Shown: positions 38,893 through 49,054, counted from the stretch's first letter. The stretch: DNA of 64,000 bases from Xylanibacter ruminicola (GCF_900107775.1 NZ_FNRF01000004.1:359388-423387); one strand, 5' to 3'. A program made the numbers and translations. The notes: generated by a model from the letters alone, not told the origin.

Positions 38893-39696
38893 TTATTTAC
38901 TATAAGGTATTAACTTATACCTCATATGTCGTTTGTATTTAATATGATACATGAAAGCATAATGAAGATTTAATAATCCATCAGGTATAGCCTTTTTTAT
39001 TACATCTTTATAAGAAGTTTTCTTTTCAGATTTCATCCATGACCCCACAAAATAATGAGAACAATATGACTCTTTTGTGCGTATAGGTTTGATGAAATTA
39101 CGGGAGTTAAAATAATCCTTAGGAAATATTCGAATAGCGTCTTCACAATACGTAAAAGGCCCATTTTTTGTAAGGAAAAAATTATATTTACCACATAGTG
39201 CATCGTGAAAGACAACTGGCAATCCCTTCTGCCCCATTGTACCATCTGGATTTGCAAACAATCTTCCATTATACCATTCCAACACATCTTTAACCCATTG
39301 ACATCCTTTTTCAGCACCAAAAATAGCTGGTTCAAAACAATGTACGGCATCTTCTCCTATAAAATAAGGCAAATCTAGCATGTCGTCGAATGGTTTATAC
39401 ATCATTACATCTGAATCCAGATAGATACCTCCGTAAGTATAAACAGCAAACACTCGGATGTAATCTGCAGCAAAAGCATATTTTCGTGCCTCAAAAGCCT
39501 GTTTACACCAAACAACTGAATCCAAGTCGAAATGTTTCTCAACTATATTCAGCCCCAAGCAATCCTTAGGTTTCTTACCCCAAAGCCACACCTCATAATC
39601 ATTCAGGTGCTGCTTCCAAGACTCCAGACAAGCAGCAATATCCTTAGGAAAGACATCGCCAGAGAGCCAGCATAAATGAATAATTTTGGGTATCAT
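38893..39696 (-). CDS. Glycosyltransferase, capsular GT32-like (DXD family)
   Basis: A 267-aa protein: IPKIIHLCWLSGDVFPKDIA start, ARKYAFAADYIRVFAVYTYG and GGIYLDSDVMMYKPFDDML with the DxD site. This is the Gly_transf_sug/GT32 pattern common in capsule loci. It ends 3 bp from the acyltransferase gene's stop side, in the same operon. Confidence 0.88.
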   Translation of the reverse strand: MIPKIIHLCWLSGDVFPKDIAACLESWKQHLNDYEVWLWGKKPKDCLGLNIVEKHFDLDSVVWCKQAFEARKYAFAADYIRVFAVYTYGGIYLDSDVMMYKPFDDMLDLPYFIGEDAVHCFEPAIFGAEKGCQWVKDVLEWYNGRLFANPDGTMGQKGLPVVFHDALCGKYNFFLTKNGPFTYCEDAIRIFPKDYFNSRNFIKPIRTKESYCSHYFVGSWMKSEKKTSYKDVIKKAIPDGLLNLHYAFMYHIKYKRHMRYKLIPYSK

Positions 39697-39698
39697 AC

Positions 39699-40718
39699 TT
39701 ACTCTTGAATTTTATGTTTATAGCCAATGACATAATTGGCTAAAGGCAAATAACTAATCATATAGCAAAGAATCAAAGCACCACAAAATACAATGATTAT
39801 CCTTATCGCATAGCCAACTAAGTATGGCATTTTACTTATAAAACCAACATGAGGTATTAAATACTCAATTATTCCATAATGTATAAAGTATACACCGAAA
39901 ATAAGGTTAGAGATAGTGCCCAATGAACGGGTTTCGCATTCTGACAGTTTTATATGAGAGCTTATCTTCTCTAACATATTCCAGTAAAACACCATACTGA
40001 CAGCACAAAAAACAGACAAATACCAAAGACCATCATAAAGCTTAACATCACCTACAAATAACTTCACAAAAATCATGATTACGAAAGCAATCACGTAAAG
40101 TAATAATGAAAGTTTTAGTTGGATTCCATACTTTTTCAGATAGTAACCAAGTACAAAATATCCAACATATCCTGAGAAATTAAATAGGACACCATCAACA
40201 GATTCATCAATTATCAGCCAATTTTTCAAAATAGGAAAACAAAGAGATATTAACCATAATCCAAGATACAATTCCAATGTTTTTTTATCTATCTTTTCTA
40301 GCCATGGACTGATTATTGGTGCAACAAGATACATTCCAACCATAACATACATAAACCATAAAACACTTGCACCTTGAGCAGAAAAAGGAATGCTGCATAC
40401 TGAAACTAAATTCAGATTACCATTCAATGCAAGATATACAATAGACCATAATATAGTCGGGATAGCAACCTTTCTCAACCTTTTCGTAATAAAGCCCTTC
40501 GTATTAGCATAGGTGCGGGTGGTGGGGTGGGAATTAATCGGAAGAAGCAATGCACCTGATACTGCAAAAAACAACCCATTGCAGGGAGCTTCCAAATAAC
40601 TCAATAATGAAATTACTACACTTGAAGTATTAGAAACATCTCCAAAGCAATGGCAAGCAACAACCAACACCATTGCTACAATCCTAATATAATCATAAGC
40701 TATAATGCGCTCCTTCAT
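39699..40718 (-). CDS. Acyltransferase family 3 membrane protein
   Basis: A 339-aa protein with about ten membrane spans: IIAYDYIRIVAMVLVVACHCF (catalytic His in the first helix) and LWFMYVMVGMYLVAPIISPW. Such enzymes O-acetylate exported glycans from cytoplasmic acetyl-CoA. It overlaps the next upstream gene by 4 bp. Confidence 0.88.
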   Translation of the reverse strand: MKERIIAYDYIRIVAMVLVVACHCFGDVSNTSSVVISLLSYLEAPCNGLFFAVSGALLLPINSHPTTRTYANTKGFITKRLRKVAIPTILWSIVYLALNGNLNLVSVCSIPFSAQGASVLWFMYVMVGMYLVAPIISPWLEKIDKKTLELYLGLWLISLCFPILKNWLIIDESVDGVLFNFSGYVGYFVLGYYLKKYGIQLKLSLLLYVIAFVIMIFVKLFVGDVKLYDGLWYLSVFCAVSMVFYWNMLEKISSHIKLSECETRSLGTISNLIFGVYFIHYGIIEYLIPHVGFISKMPYLVGYAIRIIIVFCGALILCYMISYLPLANYVIGYKHKIQE

Positions 40719-41953
40719 TTCTCCATATTATCATTTAAACCTATTAGACTATATATTTTTTCTACTTCAGCTCCCCCCGTATAATCATGTGTCTTAAGAT
40801 AGTTGATTATTGTAGATTGCCTATTAGAATCCATTACGAGAGCATAAATCGCTTCAGCAACGCTCTTGTTATCAAGTTCGCAAATCACTCCATCTACACC
40901 ATTATTTATCTGACTCACAGCCGTCGGATAATTGGTTATTATTACAGGCTTGCAAAGCACTTGTGCCTCGCGAACAACAATACTTTTACCCTCATATCGA
41001 GACGGATGGACATAGATATCACAACCTTTGATATATGGATAGGGATTATCCGATGGTCCCATGAAGATAACATTATCTCTTACTCCCAAATCTTCACTCA
41101 AAGCATCAATCGTAGAATGGTCACCGGGACCAACAATAACCCACTTAAAATCCTTATACTTGATTTTGGAACCATGCAATTTGAAAAGTTCTTTTAACTC
41201 AGACGCCATGTTCGGAATATTGTCGTAGTTCTTTGCATTGCTGATTCTACCCACTGAGCAGAGTGTCAATACGTCTACTTCCTTATCTATAGAGGCTTGA
41301 GTAGCTTTGGTCTCAATATAAGCCTTAGGGAGCATATTCTCACACTCTAGTATTTTGTCCTTCAATGATGGGAACACTGAAAGGAAGCCCTCAGTCACTC
41401 CTGGGCTGATAGAAACAATCTGGTCATATTTTCTCCAAATAGGGAACTCCAAATTCTCATTGATTGAGATATGCCTATAATCGGTATGAAGCCATGCAAT
41501 CTTCTTCTTTGCCATCACATTTTCAAGTACTATATTATGCGGATAGTTATAAGAGATAGCAAGGTCATATTCTCCAAAATTGTATAGATTATGCAGCACT
41601 CTTCCTACTTCATTGCCAATATATGCAAAACCTGCACTACGGTCTTTTTCCGAAGGGTTCTGTTTATAGAACCTATTCATCTTCCACTTCGCCAACAAGC
41701 GAGCCATACCAATGAGAGGATGTCCTTTCTTGAAAACCATAGCAAGAGGTTCCTCCATCATGGCATAACCATTATCCTCCGGCAACAGGTTGACATAATT
41801 TGGGATTGCACTCATAAACACACCATGATGAGCGAAAACAAATAAGTCAATATCAACTTTACTTGGATCAAGTGCTTCAAGTAGGCCTATCAGAGAACTT
41901 TCTGCCCCACCGATCTCCATATAATGCATGGAGATAATTATTTTCTTCTTCAT
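40715..41953 (-). CDS. Glycosyltransferase family 4
   Basis: A 412-aa GT-B enzyme: KIIISMHYMEIGGAESSLIG, KKKIAWLHTDYRHISI, LCSVGRISNAKNYDNIPNMA and VHPSRYEGKSIVVREAQVLC with the EX7E-type motif. It lies directly next to the pyruvyltransferase gene with no gap. Confidence 0.9.
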   Translation of the reverse strand: MKKKIIISMHYMEIGGAESSLIGLLEALDPSKVDIDLFVFAHHGVFMSAIPNYVNLLPEDNGYAMMEEPLAMVFKKGHPLIGMARLLAKWKMNRFYKQNPSEKDRSAGFAYIGNEVGRVLHNLYNFGEYDLAISYNYPHNIVLENVMAKKKIAWLHTDYRHISINENLEFPIWRKYDQIVSISPGVTEGFLSVFPSLKDKILECENMLPKAYIETKATQASIDKEVDVLTLCSVGRISNAKNYDNIPNMASELKELFKLHGSKIKYKDFKWVIVGPGDHSTIDALSEDLGVRDNVIFMGPSDNPYPYIKGCDIYVHPSRYEGKSIVVREAQVLCKPVIITNYPTAVSQINNGVDGVICELDNKSVAEAIYALVMDSNRQSTIINYLKTHDYTGGAEVEKIYSLIGLNDNMEK

Positions 41954-43069
41954 TTATAGCTCAATCTTTTTTGAAATAGCTTCGTAAAGATACTGCTTCG
42001 AAAATGCAATATCAGCATCTATTTTTTTTTGAACAGCAGAATATTCAATAGGGGCAGTTGGGATTGCTATATTACCATCCAACATCCTTTCCTGTAAACC
42101 GTATTGCTTCAACAAACTGTACATACGTTCATTAATTGTTTCGAAACGATTCACCACACAAAACTCTCGATGGAATATCAAAGAAAAGGCGGTAGCATGA
42201 AAAGAATTAGATATAACAAACTCTGAATCTCGAATCAAACGCACAAAGTCCAAAGGGCCAGCACTCCAATAATCTTTGTCTGCGTACGATAATTTGTTAG
42301 CGGAAATATTACAAATTATTAAGTCCCGCTGTTTGGCTATTTTTTTTGCCGCATTTTTAAGACGCAAAGAACCTTCGGTATCATAAACCAAAAGGTATGG
42401 TTTCCGATTCTGCATGGTCTCAGGCAGTAGATTATTCCACTGCTTTTGAGACAAAAGAAACACTGGATCACAAACCGCTATACCATCAGCCCTGCCCAAA
42501 GATTTCAACAGAGGGAGTGATATTTTTTCTCTCAAAGAAATTCTATCCAGTCCACACAACAAGTTACATACAAACGTCTTGTATTCTTCAACAACATCTT
42601 TGGTCGCGAAACTGGCTGCGTATGTAATGCGACGAGCAGTTTTGGGAGCAAAATCCAAGTAAAACGCAGGATCACGTCCATTTCTAAACAGCGTATTCCA
42701 AATCTGATCGCTGCCTGCGATATAAATATCTGCCTTAGGCGTATTTTTCTTCAATTCCTCATTGCTATGATAGCGAAGGGAGGAAAGATGTAAATATTGC
42801 CGATTAAACTCATCGAATTTTTTCTTCCGCTTCAGAGCGGCTAATCTTCCTGGGAGCTTCGCAAGCAAATACAGCTGTTTGACAACTGGCTTATCAAACT
42901 TCGGATTTGAGACAGCTCTGAGGCTATAATGACCGCTGAGATAATCGGGTTTATAGTCAATAATCTCTACGTCATGTCCCAAGCTACTCAAATAGGTTTG
43001 GAGAGCATATGCTTGTAATGAGGCGCCATGATTATAAACATCATGACAAGTAATGGTCTTTATTTGCAT
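41954..43069 (-). CDS. Polysaccharide pyruvyl transferase family protein
   Basis: About 371 aa: MQIKTITCHDVYNHGASLQA, YIAGSDQIWNTLF, APKTARRITYAASFATKDVV and SEFVISNSFHATAFSLIFHR are family hallmarks. It would add a ketal-linked pyruvate from PEP to a sugar, giving the glycan negative charge. The frame is open to a TTG at 43081; ATG 43069 is preferred. Confidence 0.88.
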   Translation of the reverse strand: MQIKTITCHDVYNHGASLQAYALQTYLSSLGHDVEIIDYKPDYLSGHYSLRAVSNPKFDKPVVKQLYLLAKLPGRLAALKRKKKFDEFNRQYLHLSSLRYHSNEELKKNTPKADIYIAGSDQIWNTLFRNGRDPAFYLDFAPKTARRITYAASFATKDVVEEYKTFVCNLLCGLDRISLREKISLPLLKSLGRADGIAVCDPVFLLSQKQWNNLLPETMQNRKPYLLVYDTEGSLRLKNAAKKIAKQRDLIICNISANKLSYADKDYWSAGPLDFVRLIRDSEFVISNSFHATAFSLIFHREFCVVNRFETINERMYSLLKQYGLQERMLDGNIAIPTAPIEYSAVQKKIDADIAFSKQYLYEAISKKIEL

Positions 43070-43082
43070 AAGAAAATACAAT

Positions 43083-44615
43083 TTAATGCTTCTGAATCTT
43101 CCTTATTACTTTGTTTATAGTCCCTAACATGAATAGTCTTTCTTCATTGCTGAAAACCAAGAAAAAGAAAAGAAGAGAAATAATAATCCATTCAATGAAA
43201 CTCATCCATGCAAAAGTAAATAAATCCGAAGACATTCCAAATTGGGAATAAGCGAAAGCAGAAGCCACAGAAAAAACAATCACGGCTTTTGCATAATCCC
43301 ATAGAATTTTCCAGCTATTAAACTCCTGTATATTGCGATGCAACAAAAAAATATCTATTGAGCATGAGGCTAATTGACATAAAACAATAATCGCGTATGC
43401 AAAGACTGGATTCTTATACACATACATGCATATAAAAATAACAAATGGGGTCGAAAAATCAATGATTCCAGTCAATACACTGGGTAGTTTTATATTGCCT
43501 GTAGCATGTAGTCCAATTGTAACTACCTGTGACACACAAGTCATAAATATACCGAACAGTAATAATCGACAAAACTCAATGCTATATTTAGGTATCTGAC
43601 CGAGCCATAGTTGAAAGATGTATTCTGCATCAACAAATATTGGTGTGATTACTAAAGCTGCTAAATACATATTTAGACGGATAGAAGATTCTGTGAGAGT
43701 CTTCATCCTATTGATATTTCCACTACTATAATTCTTTATTATCTGAGGGCGAACAGCTGTAACGACATTACCTATAAATCCGATAATAATACCTTGTACC
43801 GTTGCCGCTATACCACCTGCTGCATTAACTATAGTACCAACAAATGTATTAAGAACTATGTTACTTCCATATACACGTAGAGAATATCCACAACCCGAAA
43901 AAGCATTCCACCAAAAAAAATCAAGCATGGGTTTGAGAATTGCCTTATCGCATAAAAATTTAAATTTAGTTTCAATAAAATTTTTTAAACAATAGAATCT
44001 ATATGTCATTGCGATAATGACATTTACAGATAGTACCAATATAGAATACAAAACAAGTTTGTCAACGTTTCCAATTAACAACAGATATACTATACCCAAC
44101 TTAAGAAAGACATGAAGGAGTTCAACGTAAGCATAAACATCCATCTTCTCATGAGATATTATAGCCGCATTATATGGCACTTGCGTGAAAGTAAGAAACA
44201 TTCCAACGATACTGCATTGATAAACAACATGAGCCGCTACCATTCGCTCTTCTGGTATCACTAGTTTATTGCACAACAGCCACAGACCAAATGTTTCTGC
44301 AATAATAAAAACTACCACTGCAAGACCTATATGGATAATAATTGCAGACGAAAAAGTCTTTATTAAATTTCCGATGTCATTTTTCCCCATTTCAAACGTA
44401 AAGAATCGGGATGTGGCACCTGCCATTGCAGAATTTAGGAAGCTAAACATTGCGACAACACCGCCAACAACATTATAAACACCATAATCGCTTACCCCTA
44501 ATGTTTGAAGGACAACGCGGCTGGTATAAATGCTAACGATAATTGAGAGCAGCATTCTAGCATAAAGTAGGATGCTGTTTCTGGCAATTGTCTTATTATC
44601 GGATTGGTCTGACAT
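43083..44615 (-). CDS. Polysaccharide flippase, MOP/MATE-like (second flippase)
   Basis: A 510-aa membrane protein with about 12-14 spans: NSILLYARMLLSIIVSIYTS, TLGVSDYGVYNVVGGVVAMF, SAMAGATSRFFTFEMG. It belongs to a branch of oligosaccharide flippases different from the one at 27268-28689. Two flippases in one operon suggest a mosaic of two loci or two exported products. Confidence 0.88.
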   Translation of the reverse strand: MSDQSDNKTIARNSILLYARMLLSIIVSIYTSRVVLQTLGVSDYGVYNVVGGVVAMFSFLNSAMAGATSRFFTFEMGKNDIGNLIKTFSSAIIIHIGLAVVVFIIAETFGLWLLCNKLVIPEERMVAAHVVYQCSIVGMFLTFTQVPYNAAIISHEKMDVYAYVELLHVFLKLGIVYLLLIGNVDKLVLYSILVLSVNVIIAMTYRFYCLKNFIETKFKFLCDKAILKPMLDFFWWNAFSGCGYSLRVYGSNIVLNTFVGTIVNAAGGIAATVQGIIIGFIGNVVTAVRPQIIKNYSSGNINRMKTLTESSIRLNMYLAALVITPIFVDAEYIFQLWLGQIPKYSIEFCRLLLFGIFMTCVSQVVTIGLHATGNIKLPSVLTGIIDFSTPFVIFICMYVYKNPVFAYAIIVLCQLASCSIDIFLLHRNIQEFNSWKILWDYAKAVIVFSVASAFAYSQFGMSSDLFTFAWMSFIEWIIISLLFFFLVFSNEERLFMLGTINKVIRKIQKH

Positions 44616-44640
44616 ATTTAGTTATAAAAATCCTTTTCTG

Positions 44641-45717
44641 TTAAGTATTTGTCCAACAATCAATATACTGTTGTGCAATATCTTTGTACGAATGATATTT
44701 TTCAACAAATTTTCGGGATTTAAGACCCCATTCTTCAATTTTGTCACGATTAGCTATAACGTATTCTATCGCACTACAAATCTGATCAACATCTTTTGTT
44801 AAGTTCATGACAGGACAATCTTCATAGCCAAGTTCTTTGTTACCTTCCGATTCTGCTCCTCCCATATATATTTTCCCTCGTGCCATTGCAAAAAGAGCGT
44901 TCATAGAGAAAGAATAGCTATGTACATCATCGAGTATTACATTGGTACGATTTGTTAGCTCCATATACTCCTCGAAAGGAAGGCCTCCGGCACAGATAAA
45001 CTCTGCGACATCAGAATACTTGTTTCGCAAACGGTCAAATGCTGCCTGTATATATTTACCGCCCTTGCATGCTCGAGAAATTCCATGAAAGAAAACTATC
45101 TTCTCACCAACTTTATTTGGTTTATACTCAAATTTATCTATATTGATAGGAATGCGAATCGTTGGTTTCAGCGATTTGAATTGACGGTGAGGTTGGGCAT
45201 ATTCATACCACAAAGGAATTGTTCCATCTACCATTTCACGAATTTTCGCCTCTGTGGTAGCTGCATTTTTATCCATTAAGAAACTATCATGCTGAGGGTT
45301 ATCCAAATACGCCTCTGTATAGTCATGGTATTTAGTTTCCTTATGAGAATTCCAATACTGAAAACTGATAAAGTCCAGACCACTGTCACTAATAAACACT
45401 TTTTTATTGTTTTTTTTCACATATTTGTAAAACCAATAATTGAACCCTTCAAAATGAGCATACAGTAAAGCACGAGTACTAATAAACATTACGACATCAT
45501 AACCGCAAAAGAGTTTACGGTGTTGTAAGATATAGAGGATTTCTAATAATCCGTTTATTTTAGGCAATTGAAAGTGCTTATCCCAACGAAAATCTGCCGG
45601 ATAGTCCCTGGTTCCATCACCATTAGAAGCCGTGAACACTTGATGCCCAAGGAATCTTAATCCATCGCTAAGACATGTGAACAACCCACTATATTCTCCT
45701 ATAAGAAGTATTTTCAT
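44641..45717 (-). CDS. Glycosyltransferase, paralogue of the gene at 12670
   Basis: A 358-aa GT-B-like protein: MKILLIGEYSGLFTCLSDGL, LGHQVFTASNGDGTRDYPAD, KIVFFHGISRACKGGKYIQA and YSFSMNALFAMARGKIYMGG. It matches the 12670-13761 product along its whole length, including the start and the end (KYHSYKDIAQQYIDCW against KHHDYLKVARQYLDFW). Specific donor unknown. Confidence 0.78.
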   Translation of the reverse strand: MKILLIGEYSGLFTCLSDGLRFLGHQVFTASNGDGTRDYPADFRWDKHFQLPKINGLLEILYILQHRKLFCGYDVVMFISTRALLYAHFEGFNYWFYKYVKKNNKKVFISDSGLDFISFQYWNSHKETKYHDYTEAYLDNPQHDSFLMDKNAATTEAKIREMVDGTIPLWYEYAQPHRQFKSLKPTIRIPINIDKFEYKPNKVGEKIVFFHGISRACKGGKYIQAAFDRLRNKYSDVAEFICAGGLPFEEYMELTNRTNVILDDVHSYSFSMNALFAMARGKIYMGGAESEGNKELGYEDCPVMNLTKDVDQICSAIEYVIANRDKIEEWGLKSRKFVEKYHSYKDIAQQYIDCWTNT

Positions 45718-45720
45718 AAT

Positions 45721-46821
45721 CTACTTAAACACATTTATTACATTTACTACTATTTCTGCTTCCTCCATACTAATCACCTGATTCATAGGGATACTTAGCT
45801 CCTGTGTGTGAATCTTCTCTGTGATAGGATAGCTACGGTACTTCCAATCCTTGTAGCACTCCTGTTTATGAGGAGGAATAGGATAGTGAATCAAAGTTTG
45901 TATTCCATTCTCTTTTAGAAATTCCTGTAACTTATCACGATACTCACAGAAAATAGGGAACTGGTGGTAAACGTTGTTCTCATCGTCAATACGTTTGGGA
46001 AGCGTAATCAACGGATTATTGATATGTTCATAGTAATAAGCAGCCAAATCCTGACGCTTTTTATTATCTTCATCCAAATATTTCAGCTTCACATCCAAAA
46101 CTGCGGCATCCACCTCAGACATGCGGCTGTTCATGCCAACATACTTGAACACATACTTCTTCTGACTACCATAATTGGCAACGGCACGGATTACTTCTGC
46201 CAACTCTGTATTATTGGTAGTCACAGCACCAGCATCACCAAAGGCACCGAGGTTCTTACCTGGATAGAATGAGTGTGCAGCTGCATCCCCCAATGCTCCT
46301 GTCTTCACGCCTTTCCAAGCGCATCCCTGACTTTGGGCACAGTCTTCCATAAGCTTTAGGCCATATTTCTTACAAATCTCTCCGAGTTTTTCATCATATG
46401 ACACACGGCCATAGAGGTGAACAATCATCACGCCCTTAGTCTTGGAAGTAATGGCTTCCTCTATCTTGTCAATGTCAATCTCCAAATGCTCCCATGTAGG
46501 TTCTACGAGAACGGGAACAAGATTATTACGGGTAATAGCAATGATAGTAGCAATATAGGTATTGGCCGGCACAATGATTTCATCACCATCCTTCATTATA
46601 CCCAGTTCCTTGTAGCCACGCATCAACAGATACAACGCATCCAATCCGTTGGCCACAGCAATACAATGGTCTGTTCCAATATACTCGGCATAGTCAGTCT
46701 CAAACTGTTTGTTCTCGTTACCCTGCAGGAACCAGCCAGAATCAATCACGCGGTTTACCGCTGCCTTATACTCATCACCGTGCATGGCGGTGATAGCCTG
46801 TAGATCTAATAACTTAATCAT
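45721..46821 (-). CDS. DegT/DnrJ/EryC1 aminotransferase (FdtB/QdtB-like)
   Basis: A 366-aa PLP enzyme: VANGLDALYLLMRGYKELGI, LMEDCAQSQGCAWKG and HSFYPGKNLGAFGDAGAV with the PLP Lys. Next to a 3,4-ketoisomerase it most likely makes a dTDP-3-amino-3,6-dideoxyhexose (Fuc3N or Qui3N). It overlaps the ketoisomerase stop by 1 nt. The glucose-1-P thymidylyltransferase and dehydratase it needs are not in the window. Confidence 0.9.
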   Translation of the reverse strand: MIKLLDLQAITAMHGDEYKAAVNRVIDSGWFLQGNENKQFETDYAEYIGTDHCIAVANGLDALYLLMRGYKELGIMKDGDEIIVPANTYIATIIAITRNNLVPVLVEPTWEHLEIDIDKIEEAITSKTKGVMIVHLYGRVSYDEKLGEICKKYGLKLMEDCAQSQGCAWKGVKTGALGDAAAHSFYPGKNLGAFGDAGAVTTNNTELAEVIRAVANYGSQKKYVFKYVGMNSRMSEVDAAVLDVKLKYLDEDNKKRQDLAAYYYEHINNPLITLPKRIDDENNVYHQFPIFCEYRDKLQEFLKENGIQTLIHYPIPPHKQECYKDWKYRSYPITEKIHTQELSIPMNQVISMEEAEIVVNVINVFK

Positions 46822-47723
46822 TATCTTTGAGTCTTAATATATTCCAAATAATCATCGTAATTACGGATGTAGTCAGCCTCAGAGTAGCCGTGGGATGCCA
46901 GCACCAAACAGATACTTCCGGAGGAGAAACCTTGTTCAGAGGCCCATATTCCAGGCGGCACGTGCAAGCCCCAGAAAGGTCTATTAAGAAGGACTGTACG
47001 TTTGTTGATGCCATCATCAAGTACCACCTCAAAGGCTCCTGATGCAGCTATGATAAACTGATGACATTCCTTGTGGGCATGTGCACCTCGGTCTTCACCG
47101 CCAGGGATGTCGTAACTATAGAAAACACGATTAATATTGAACGGCACGTGTACATTCTCATACATGAAGGTCAGGTTACCCTCATCATCGTGCATCTTAT
47201 TCAGCTCGCACAACGAGCAGTCAAACACACTCTTGGCCTCGTTCAGCATATTCATGCTTAAAGGATTGTTCAGTTTCACCGAGGTCTTGGCATCCGTGAT
47301 GGTAGGCACCTTTGAGCAATCCTTACGCCATGCTTTGTATTCTCTGTAGTCTGCCACATAGTCTTTTTCGTCATATTCCGTTGAGGAAAGAACTAAGGCC
47401 AAGGAATTAGTAGAGAAATTCGTCATTTTTCTCCACATACCTTTGGGGACGTACAGACCGAAGTACGACCTATTAAGCGGAAACACCATCTGCTTTTCTC
47501 CGTTATCTAACACTACATCAAAGCTACCAGAGAGAGCCACAATAAACTCCTCGGTCTCTTTGAACGCGTGACCACCACGGTCAAGGCCACCTGGTACATC
47601 ATATATCCAATGCACTCGTTTGATTTCAAACGGGATCTGCTTTATCTGCTCAATGATTGACAGGTTTCCACGAGGATCTGTAATCTTAGGCAATTGAATA
47701 ATTTTACAGTTTTCCATTGTCAT
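46821..47723 (-). CDS. Tandem FdtA/WxcM-type sugar 3,4-ketoisomerase
   Basis: A 300-aa protein made of two similar cupin domains of about 135 residues. Each repeats DPRGNLSII/DEGNLTFM, IYDVPGGLDRGGHAFKE/YDIPGGEDRGAHAHKE and FGLYVPKGMW/GLHVPPGIW. Single-domain FdtA/QdtA enzymes convert dTDP-4-keto-6-deoxyglucose to the 3-keto isomer. Domain 2 keeps the HAHK pair; domain 1 has HAFK, so it may be inactive or structural. ATG 47717 is an alternative start. The product probably feeds the adjacent aminotransferase. Confidence 0.85.
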   Translation of the reverse strand: MTMENCKIIQLPKITDPRGNLSIIEQIKQIPFEIKRVHWIYDVPGGLDRGGHAFKETEEFIVALSGSFDVVLDNGEKQMVFPLNRSYFGLYVPKGMWRKMTNFSTNSLALVLSSTEYDEKDYVADYREYKAWRKDCSKVPTITDAKTSVKLNNPLSMNMLNEAKSVFDCSLCELNKMHDDEGNLTFMYENVHVPFNINRVFYSYDIPGGEDRGAHAHKECHQFIIAASGAFEVVLDDGINKRTVLLNRPFWGLHVPPGIWASEQGFSSGSICLVLASHGYSEADYIRNYDDYLEYIKTQR

Positions 47724-47810
47724 GACTCAAATGTCTATAAATTTAATCTAGTATAATCTGATGTTATGTTTTCCTTCATCTCGATTACTGTGAGATGATG
47801 AAAAAATAAA

Positions 47811-48827
47811 TTATTTTCCATAACCATTTGGATTATTCTTTTGCCAATTCCAACTATCACGACACATCTCATCAATGCCATACTTGGCCTCCCAGTCAAG
47901 TTCGGCTTTAGCTTTTGCTGGATTGCAATAACAGGTAGCAATATCTCCTGGTCTGCGAGGCTTAATAACATATGGAACATTAACACCGTTAACTTTCATA
48001 AAAGCATTGACAACGTCAAGTACGCTATAGCCATGACCTGTACCAAGATTATATATAGCTAAGCCGCATTTATTGTTGATGGCCTTTAATGCTGCCACAT
48101 GGCCTGAAGCCAAATCACATACATGAATATAATCACGTACACCTGTACCATCAGGGGTATCGTAGTCATTTCCAAAGATTCCCAACTCTTTGCGAATGCC
48201 AACAGCAGTCTGGGTGATATAAGGCATCAAGTTATTGGGGATGCCATTGGGATTCTCTCCAATCATACCACTCTTATGAGCGCCAATAGGGTTGAAATAG
48301 CGCAACAATACCACATTCCATTCTGGATCGGCTTTCTGGACATCCATCAGCACCTCTTCGAGCATACTCTTGGTTTGACCATAAGGATTAGTACAGTGCC
48401 CCTTGGGACAATCCTCTGTGATAGGAATAATGGCAGGATCGCCATATACCGTAGCAGAGCTACTGAAAATGATATTCTTACACTGATTCTGGCGCATTAC
48501 ATCCAAGAGGACGAAAGTGCCGGTCATGTTATTGTGATAGTATTCCAAAGGTTTTGCTACTGATTCACCTACAGCCTTAAGGCCTGCAAAGTGAATGACT
48601 GCATCAAACTTGTTTTCATCAAACACTTTTGAAAGTGCTTCCTTATCTCGTACATCAACCTCATAGAAAGGAATTTCCTTTCCAATAATCTTTGCAACAC
48701 GTCGCAGAGATTCTGGATTGCTATTCACAAGGTTATCTACAACAACTACGCTGTGACCAGCTTTGTCAAGTTCTATAATGGTGTGACTACCAATGTAGCC
48801 CGCACCGCCTGTTAAAAGTATTTTCAT
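47811..48827 (-). CDS. galE: UDP-glucose 4-epimerase
   Basis: A 338-aa extended SDR enzyme: MKILLTGGAGYIGSHTIIEL (NAD-binding GxxGxxG), FSSSATVYGDP with the catalytic Ser, and a YGQTK catalytic Tyr-Lys pair. It interconverts UDP-Glc and UDP-Gal, supplying galactose donors. It is the first biosynthetic gene after upxY, behind a 569-bp structured spacer. I see no TAnnTTTG box in front of it on the minus strand, so it probably depends on readthrough from the upxY promoter. Confidence 0.95.
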   Translation of the reverse strand: MKILLTGGAGYIGSHTIIELDKAGHSVVVVDNLVNSNPESLRRVAKIIGKEIPFYEVDVRDKEALSKVFDENKFDAVIHFAGLKAVGESVAKPLEYYHNNMTGTFVLLDVMRQNQCKNIIFSSSATVYGDPAIIPITEDCPKGHCTNPYGQTKSMLEEVLMDVQKADPEWNVVLLRYFNPIGAHKSGMIGENPNGIPNNLMPYITQTAVGIRKELGIFGNDYDTPDGTGVRDYIHVCDLASGHVAALKAINNKCGLAIYNLGTGHGYSVLDVVNAFMKVNGVNVPYVIKPRRPGDIATCYCNPAKAKAELDWEAKYGIDEMCRDSWNWQKNNPNGYGK

Positions 48828-48874
48828 TGAAATAAATATGGAAAAATGATGTATCCGTTAAGAATTACTAAATA

Positions 48875-48890
48875 TGTCCCCACGGGGACA
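48875..48890. promoter_or_regulatory. Palindrome upstream of galE
   Basis: TGTCCCC-AC-GGGGACA, with AT-rich flanks that partly continue the symmetry. It lies 48 bp before the galE start on the minus strand. It could be an operator or the last hairpin of the leader. Confidence 0.45.
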
Positions 48891-48896
48891 GATATT

Positions 48897-48926
48897 TTGT
48901 TGGTTCATTACAATTTCATACCTTTG
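48897..48926 (+). promoter_or_regulatory. Plus-strand promoter antisense to the capsule operon
   Basis: TTG (48897-48899), 19-bp spacer, TACCTTTG (48919-48926). It fires away from galE into the spacer, against the capsule transcript. Downstream lie a 67-codon frame (48963-49166) of doubtful reality and the large hairpin at 49055-49153. Confidence 0.55.
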
Positions 48927-49054
48927 CGAGGTTAAAACGAATAGTAACAATTAAGAAAGAAAATGTATCCAAAATATTTAACAAATCACAAACCTCTCAA
49001 GGTAACTGTACTACATGCCGGTGAATCAACCACGACATCGGGCACTTATAAGCA

